A stretch of DNA of 16,832 nucleotides from Chloroflexota bacterium (GTDB lineage: Bacteria; Chloroflexota; Limnocylindria; Limnocylindrales; CSP1-4). Each line of letters begins with the position of its first letter. The stretch's first letter is position 1. The translations under genes and the position numbers were made by a program. Below, in pieces: positions 12,845 through 16,832 of this stretch. The notes under the pieces were generated by a model. That model saw only the letters and a program-made list of their open reading frames with translations, had not been told where the DNA came from and made no database searches. Location: the NCBI GenBank assembly GCA_021790715.1, contig JAJYGK010000074.1, positions 1 through 16,832 of the forward strand, written 5' to 3'.

Positions 12845-14212
12845 GTGTCCGGCCACTCGATTCTGCTGCTCGAGCCCGACGAGGCCGAGGGCGATCGAAT
12901 CGCGGAGATCCTCCGACACGCCGGGCACGCCGTCGACGTCGTCCCCGACGCGACGGATCTCGTGCAGCGCGCCGCCGCCCACGACATGCTCCTCCTCGAC
13001 CTGCCGCACGAGGCGCAGCCGGCCGGCGGGACGGCCCCCGCGAGGGCGATCCGGGCCGCAGACGTCGAAGCGGGCCCGGAGGACGAGGACGGCGCCGCCG
13101 CGGACGAGGAGTCGGCCGTCGCCGGGGCCGACGAGGAGCCGGTGGCCGTCGCCGGGGCCGACGAGGAGCCGGTGGCTCCCTCCCTCCCCGGTGCCGTCGG
13201 GATCGTGCACGAGATCCGGGCGAACGCGGCGACCGCGCCGCTGCCGATCCTCTGCTTCACACAGACGGCCGAGGTCGACGAGCGCATCCGCCTGCTCGAG
13301 TCCGGCGCCGACGACGTGATCGCGCGGCCGTACGACGCCCGCGAGCTCGTCGCGCGCGTCGACGCGCTCGCCGTCCGGCTGCAGGTGTCGGGCGGAACGG
13401 CTCCGGCCCGGCCCGGCACGGCCGCGGTCGAGCGACCGCGCCGGATCGTCGCGTTCCTCGGCGCCAAGGGAGGCGTGGGGGTCACGACGCTCGCGGTCAA
13501 CGTCGCGGTCGCGCTCGCCGACCGGCAGCCCGGTCAGGTGGCGCTGGTCGACCTGGCGCTGCCGATCGGGCAGGTGCCCGTGCATCTCGACCTCACGCCG
13601 CACCACGACGTGACGGACCTGGCCGCCGGCATCGACGAGGCGTCGGTGCGGGGCGCCGCCGAGCACGTGGGCCCGCTCGACATCTTCTGCCTGCCGGACG
13701 ACGCGGAGACGGCCGACCGTCTCACCGGCAGCGGCATCGTGGCCGCCCTGGACGAGCTCCGGGCCGCCTACCAGCTCGTGATCGTGGACGGCGGCTCGTC
13801 GCTCGACTCGCGCACGCTCGCGTTCCTCGAGGCCGCCGACCGCATCGTGCTGGTCACGCTGCCGGAGATCCCGTCCCTGCGGGCGCTCGTCTCCGTCGAG
13901 CAGATCCTCGGCGAGCGGCGACTCGGCGACCGAGCCGTGCACGTCGTCAATCATCTCTTCGCGCACGAACCGCTCAAGCGCACCGACATCGAGGAGACGC
14001 TCGGCACCTCCATCGCGATCGAGATGCCGCACCACGACCTGCTCTTCGGCAAGGCGGTCAACGAGGGCGTCCCGGTCGTGCGCTCGGCGCCCCGGTCGGA
14101 GGCCGCCGAGCGGTTGGCGAACCTGGCCTCGATCGTCGCCGGGATCTCCGAGCCCGAAGAGGAGCCGGACGCGCCGCGGCGTCGCTTCCGGCTGCTGCGA
14201 CGGGGTGCCTGA
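12845..14212 (+). CDS. CpaE/TadZ-like protein: receiver-like domain plus MinD/ParA-type ATPase
   Basis: CpaE/TadZ proteins are polar positioning factors of Flp/Tad pilus machines. The 455-residue protein has a receiver-like N-terminus (ILLLEPDEAEGDRIAEILRHAGH, with acidic D12 and putative phospho-acceptor D52 in MLLLDL). The second half of that fold (LPILCFTQT... LLESGADDVIARPYDARELV) has R161 where active receivers have Lys. About 60 acidic Ala/Glu/Asp/Gly residues (56-115) are inserted directly after D52. The ATPase half starts at IVAFLGAKGGVGVTTLAVN: the signature Lys of KGG (K208) is kept, but the second P-loop Lys of KGGxGK(S/T) is Val, as is common in CpaE/TadZ. LVIVDGG is the Walker B-like strand. 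The GTG at 12845 was preferred because GGAGG sits 5 nt before it and overlaps the earlier GTG at 12839. No tad/cpa genes adjoin. Convergent with the subtilase gene. Confidence 0.85.
   Translation: MSGHSILLLEPDEAEGDRIAEILRHAGHAVDVVPDATDLVQRAAAHDMLLLDLPHEAQPAGGTAPARAIRAADVEAGPEDEDGAAADEESAVAGADEEPVAVAGADEEPVAPSLPGAVGIVHEIRANAATAPLPILCFTQTAEVDERIRLLESGADDVIARPYDARELVARVDALAVRLQVSGGTAPARPGTAAVERPRRIVAFLGAKGGVGVTTLAVNVAVALADRQPGQVALVDLALPIGQVPVHLDLTPHHDVTDLAAGIDEASVRGAAEHVGPLDIFCLPDDAETADRLTGSGIVAALDELRAAYQLVIVDGGSSLDSRTLAFLEAADRIVLVTLPEIPSLRALVSVEQILGERRLGDRAVHVVNHLFAHEPLKRTDIEETLGTSIAIEMPHHDLLFGKAVNEGVPVVRSAPRSEAAERLANLASIVAGISEPEEEPDAPRRRFRLLRRGA
13115..13174 (+). repeat. perfect 30-bp tandem duplication inside the CpaE-like gene
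   Basis: Two identical 30-bp copies (13115-13144 and 13145-13174) encode AVAGADEEPV twice (residues 91-110) in the acidic insertion of the receiver-like domain. The copies are identical even at third positions, indicating a recent or actively maintained duplication. A partly related copy, ADEES, precedes them. The unit is a multiple of three and keeps the frame. Confidence 0.95.
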
Positions 14213-14273
14213 CCTGCCCGGGACGGCAGCGGACCGCGAAGCGGCCCAGGCGGGAGATCGGGGATCGGGAAGA

Positions 14274-14306
14274 GGGGCGGCGGCGCGGGGGGAACACCGC
14301 CGTCCT
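14274..14306. terminator. possible hairpin in the convergent intergenic gap
   Basis: CGGCGG (14278-14283) pairs with CCGCCG (14297-14302) around a 13-nt loop. With G-U pairs counted, the plus-strand RNA stem can extend outward to 14274/14306. It lies in the 191-bp gap between two convergent stop codons, a sensible place for a terminator, but there is no T-tract. I see no gene, promoter or repeat in the rest of 14213-14403. Confidence 0.25.
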
Positions 14307-14403
14307 CGGCCAGTACGGTAGCCCGCGAGGCCTGTCGCCACATCACCCGAACGGCGTACGTCCCGCCCCCCATCGGGTCGTGCCCAATGGCAGGGTGCGG
14401 CGC

Positions 14404-16832
14404 TCAGCTCACCGCGTAGCGGTCGACCGGCGTCCACGCGCTGTTGGCATTGTGGACCGTGGGCACCGCCATCGAGCGCACGTACCAGGCCCCGGCCGCC
14501 GAGAACGTCCAGCGCAGCGTCGCGATCCCGTCCGGAGCGACGATCCGGCGCTCCGCCGCCAGCTGCCAGCGTCCCGCCACCAGGTGGTAGACGCGGTACG
14601 TGACCACCGGCGTCGGCAGCCCAGCCCGCAGCGGGCGCACCGTCGTCGAGAACGTGACGGGGGTGCCGCGGGAGATCGAGCGCGTGGCCGGCGCCGGGCG
14701 CAGCAGCGCGATCTGCCGGACGACGACGCGCGTCTCCGACGACGCCGCGGGCGCGAGGTCCGCGGACGGCAGCAGGACCGCGCGATACCACAGGTTCGTC
14801 GCCGGGCGGTAGGTGGCATCGACGGTGCCGCCGCTCCCGGTCTGCAGCGACACGATCGTGCCCCACGACACTCCGTCCGGGGACGCCTCGATCGCAACGG
14901 GCCGGTCCTCGATCGGCGTCCCGGCCGTGGCCGCCAGCCGGATCGTGAACGCGGCCGCGGACGACCACGAGATCACCGGCGTCGGCGTCAGCAGTTCCAC
15001 GCTCGCCGCGGGAGTCGACTGCGGCACGACGTCGAACGACGCCGACGTCGCCGGCGGCAGGTTCCCGCCGGACGCCACCATCGTCACTCCGGCGGCGGGA
15101 GCGTCAAGGCTGCAGCCGTCGAAGCGCGCCACGCCCGCGACCGCATCGACCGTGGTGCCCCCCGTGCACGCCAGGGCAACGGGGCCCGCGGCACCCGAGG
15201 CCGCCAGGGAGACCGGCATCGTCGCATTCGCCCCCGCCGTCACGCGTTCGCCGGTTCCGTCGAGCACCTCGACCACGGGCTGCAGGACGAGCGCGGCCCC
15301 GGCCACGCCCCCGGCCGGGCTGACCGCGAACCGCAGCGCGACCGCCTGGTTCGGCACGGGGCCGAGCGACAGACGACCGTGGCCGGCCGTCGCGTTCGGG
15401 ACGGGCGAGCCGAGCGGGACGGCGTGCGACGTGAGATAGGCGACCAGCTGCGACGTCGTCCACGTGGGGTGCGCGGACAGCACGTCCGCGGCGGCCCCCG
15501 ATACGAACGGGGTCGCCTGGCTCGTTCCGCAGAACGGGGCGTACGTCCGGGTGTCGGCACAGTCGGCGGCCACGATGTCGGGCCGGATGCGGCCGTCCAG
15601 TGTCGGGCCCCTGCCGCTGTAGGGCTCCACGCTCGTCGGGTCGGTCGGGCTCACCGCGCCGACGACGAGCATGCCGGGGCTCCGGCCGTCGGCCGGTGCC
15701 GTCAGCGTGTCCTGCGGCACGGCGTACTGGAGCGGCGACTCGGACTCCGTCTGCACGATCAGCTGCACGCGCGCCGCGGCGCCGCCGCTGTGCCGGTGCG
15801 CGGCGATCTCGTAGACGCCGGTCGCCGGGACGTCGTACTCGAGCGTCTCGACGGGATCGCCGGTGCCGTTCTGCACGTCGCTGGACGACGCAACGGGGGC
15901 CGGATTCCCCGCCGCGTACAGGCCCAGGTCGTAGTCGTCGGTGGCATGGCCCCACGGGTCCGACCAGCGCATCGAGACCACCACGTGATCTCCCTGCTGG
16001 AGCGTCAGGCGGTTCGCCGTGTCCGTGCCGGAGAACTCGAGCCACCCGCCGGCGTCCTCGCGCCAGGGACCGATCCACCCCTGGTCCCCGGAGTTCCCCG
16101 CCGCGTTGACCCACAGCGCCCCGTCGGCCACGGCCCGGTCGACGAGCTCGTACGCCGTTCCACTGTACGGGCTCGTGCCGTCTCCCGGTCCCTCGAAGCC
16201 CGAGTCCGTCCACGACGCGTTGATGATCCGCACGCCGTGGGCCGTCATCCAGTCGATCGTCGCCAGCATGTCGTCCTGCGAGACGGGGTCGGCGATCCAG
16301 AGCGAGGCATCGGGCGCCATGGCGGCCACGGACTCCGCCACCGCCGTCCCGTGCGTCTCGCCGCCGTCGGCGCACGCGGCCAGGGCGGACGTGTAGGCGC
16401 CCACGCCGGTGTAGCAGCGCGCCGTGACGGTCCGGGGCAGGTCCACGCCGAGGAGCGCACCGAGCCCCGAGAACCCACCGTCGATGATCCCGATCCTGAC
16501 GCCGGCGCCCGCCGCGCCCGAGGACTGCCATGCGCTCGCGCCCTGCAGGGCGACGACGTCCGAGAGCGAGACCGAGAGTACCGGCCGACGGATCGGCTCG
16601 ATCCGCGTCACCCCGGGCACGGAGGCGAGGGCGTCGAGCGTCGACACCGGCGCGTACGCCTCGAATCCGCGCGCGTCCTGGTTCGCGACCCGGCCGCCCA
16701 GCGCGACGAGGCGATCCTCGGCGGTGGCGCGGGCCGGGCCGGCGGTCGTGACGGAGACGGCGACCTCCGGGCCCGCGGGTCCCAGGGCGGTCAGCATGTC
16801 CGACGCAGCGGAGGCCCCGCTCGAGGCCCCCA
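14404..16832 (-). CDS. secreted subtilisin-like serine protease (S8) with Ig-like C-terminal domains, 5' end outside window
   Basis: A large extracellular protease. The frame is open to the right edge; the first Met in the window is at 16797, but in-frame Gly/Ala/Ser-rich codons continue upstream, so the true start and signal peptide probably lie outside. Numbering from that Met: a propeptide-like region (about 20-75, ending PGVTRIEPI), then the S8 triad D106 (GIIDGGF), H149 (GETHGTAVAE) and S426 (CGTSQATPFVSG), with the oxyanion Asn at N235 (NAAGNSGDQG). Between N235 and S426 lie 190 residues, against about 65 in subtilisin; the extra part (about 245-350, with DDYDLGLYAAGNPAP and a beta-rich pattern) looks like an inserted pre-peptidase C-terminal-type domain. 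The last 300 or so residues form two or three Ig-like beta domains and end ...PVDRYAVS, with no sortase or membrane anchor. Substrate unknown. Confidence 0.93.
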   Translation of the reverse strand, partial: GASSGASAASDMLTALGPAGPEVAVSVTTAGPARATAEDRLVALGGRVANQDARGFEAYAPVSTLDALASVPGVTRIEPIRRPVLSVSLSDVVALQGASAWQSSGAAGAGVRIGIIDGGFSGLGALLGVDLPRTVTARCYTGVGAYTSALAACADGGETHGTAVAESVAAMAPDASLWIADPVSQDDMLATIDWMTAHGVRIINASWTDSGFEGPGDGTSPYSGTAYELVDRAVADGALWVNAAGNSGDQGWIGPWREDAGGWLEFSGTDTANRLTLQQGDHVVVSMRWSDPWGHATDDYDLGLYAAGNPAPVASSSDVQNGTGDPVETLEYDVPATGVYEIAAHRHSGGAAARVQLIVQTESESPLQYAVPQDTLTAPADGRSPGMLVVGAVSPTDPTSVEPYSGRGPTLDGRIRPDIVAADCADTRTYAPFCGTSQATPFVSGAAADVLSAHPTWTTSQLVAYLTSHAVPLGSPVPNATAGHGRLSLGPVPNQAVALRFAVSPAGGVAGAALVLQPVVEVLDGTGERVTAGANATMPVSLAASGAAGPVALACTGGTTVDAVAGVARFDGCSLDAPAAGVTMVASGGNLPPATSASFDVVPQSTPAASVELLTPTPVISWSSAAAFTIRLAATAGTPIEDRPVAIEASPDGVSWGTIVSLQTGSGGTVDATYRPATNLWYRAVLLPSADLAPAASSETRVVVRQIALLRPAPATRSISRGTPVTFSTTVRPLRAGLPTPVVTYRVYHLVAGRWQLAAERRIVAPDGIATLRWTFSAAGAWYVRSMAVPTVHNANSAWTPVDRYAVS

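Noticed and set aside
12572..14968. Long minus-strand open frame opposite the CpaE-like gene
   Set aside because: It crosses the ends of two real genes, has low-complexity composition and no recognisable domain; it is a shadow of GC3 bias.

Overview
The window is very GC-rich bacterial chromosome with tightly packed genes and third codon positions that are almost all G or C. The eukaryote-like isoleucyl-tRNA synthetase (IleRS2 type), the LCP protein with a multi-pass membrane N-terminus and the apparent leaderless promoters fit a high-GC Chloroflexota lineage (for example Limnocylindria/Ellin6529-like) or a related phylum. This is an inference from gene character; there is no rRNA marker. No mobile element, CRISPR array, tRNA or rRNA is visible.

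Layout. (1) 1-3345, minus: ileS, running off the left edge. (2) 3346-3623: divergent intergenic region with a candidate ileS promoter, a perfect 11-bp inverted repeat and a 21-bp tandem array. (3) 3624-6174, plus: LytR-CpsA-Psr (LCP) cell-wall ligase, PadR-like regulator and a small membrane protein. (4) 12686 down to 6214, minus, eight genes in a row: rpsF-ssb-rpsR, then tauE-DUF1634-CaCA exchanger, then ilvE and a membrane glycosyltransferase. Two -10-like sites suggest at least two transcription units here, one before rpsF and one directly before ilvE. (5) 12845-14212, plus: a solitary CpaE/TadZ-like protein (receiver domain plus MinD-type ATPase), divergent from rpsF. (6) 14404 to the right edge, minus: a large secreted subtilase with Ig-like C-terminal domains, truncated at its N-terminus by the window.

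How the genes relate. rpsF-ssb-rpsR is a classical translation/replication operon, here without rplI. tauE and the DUF1634 gene overlap by 8 bp and the exchanger follows 7 bp later, so these three membrane proteins probably form one unit. The LCP protein and the glycosyltransferase both point to cell-envelope glycopolymer work.

Most notable: the IleRS class I signature reads GVHH instead of HxGH, an arrangement described for mupirocin hyper-resistant IleRS2. The glycosyltransferase reading frame extends about 47 codons upstream of its first GTG and has only CTG as a possible start, with an AGGAG overlapping the ilvE stop. The CpaE-like protein carries a long acidic, internally duplicated insertion just after its putative phospho-acceptor Asp and lacks the P-loop Lys. 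Several genes have a -10-like hexamer only 6-10 nt before the start codon. I do not see an obvious new defence or mobile system.
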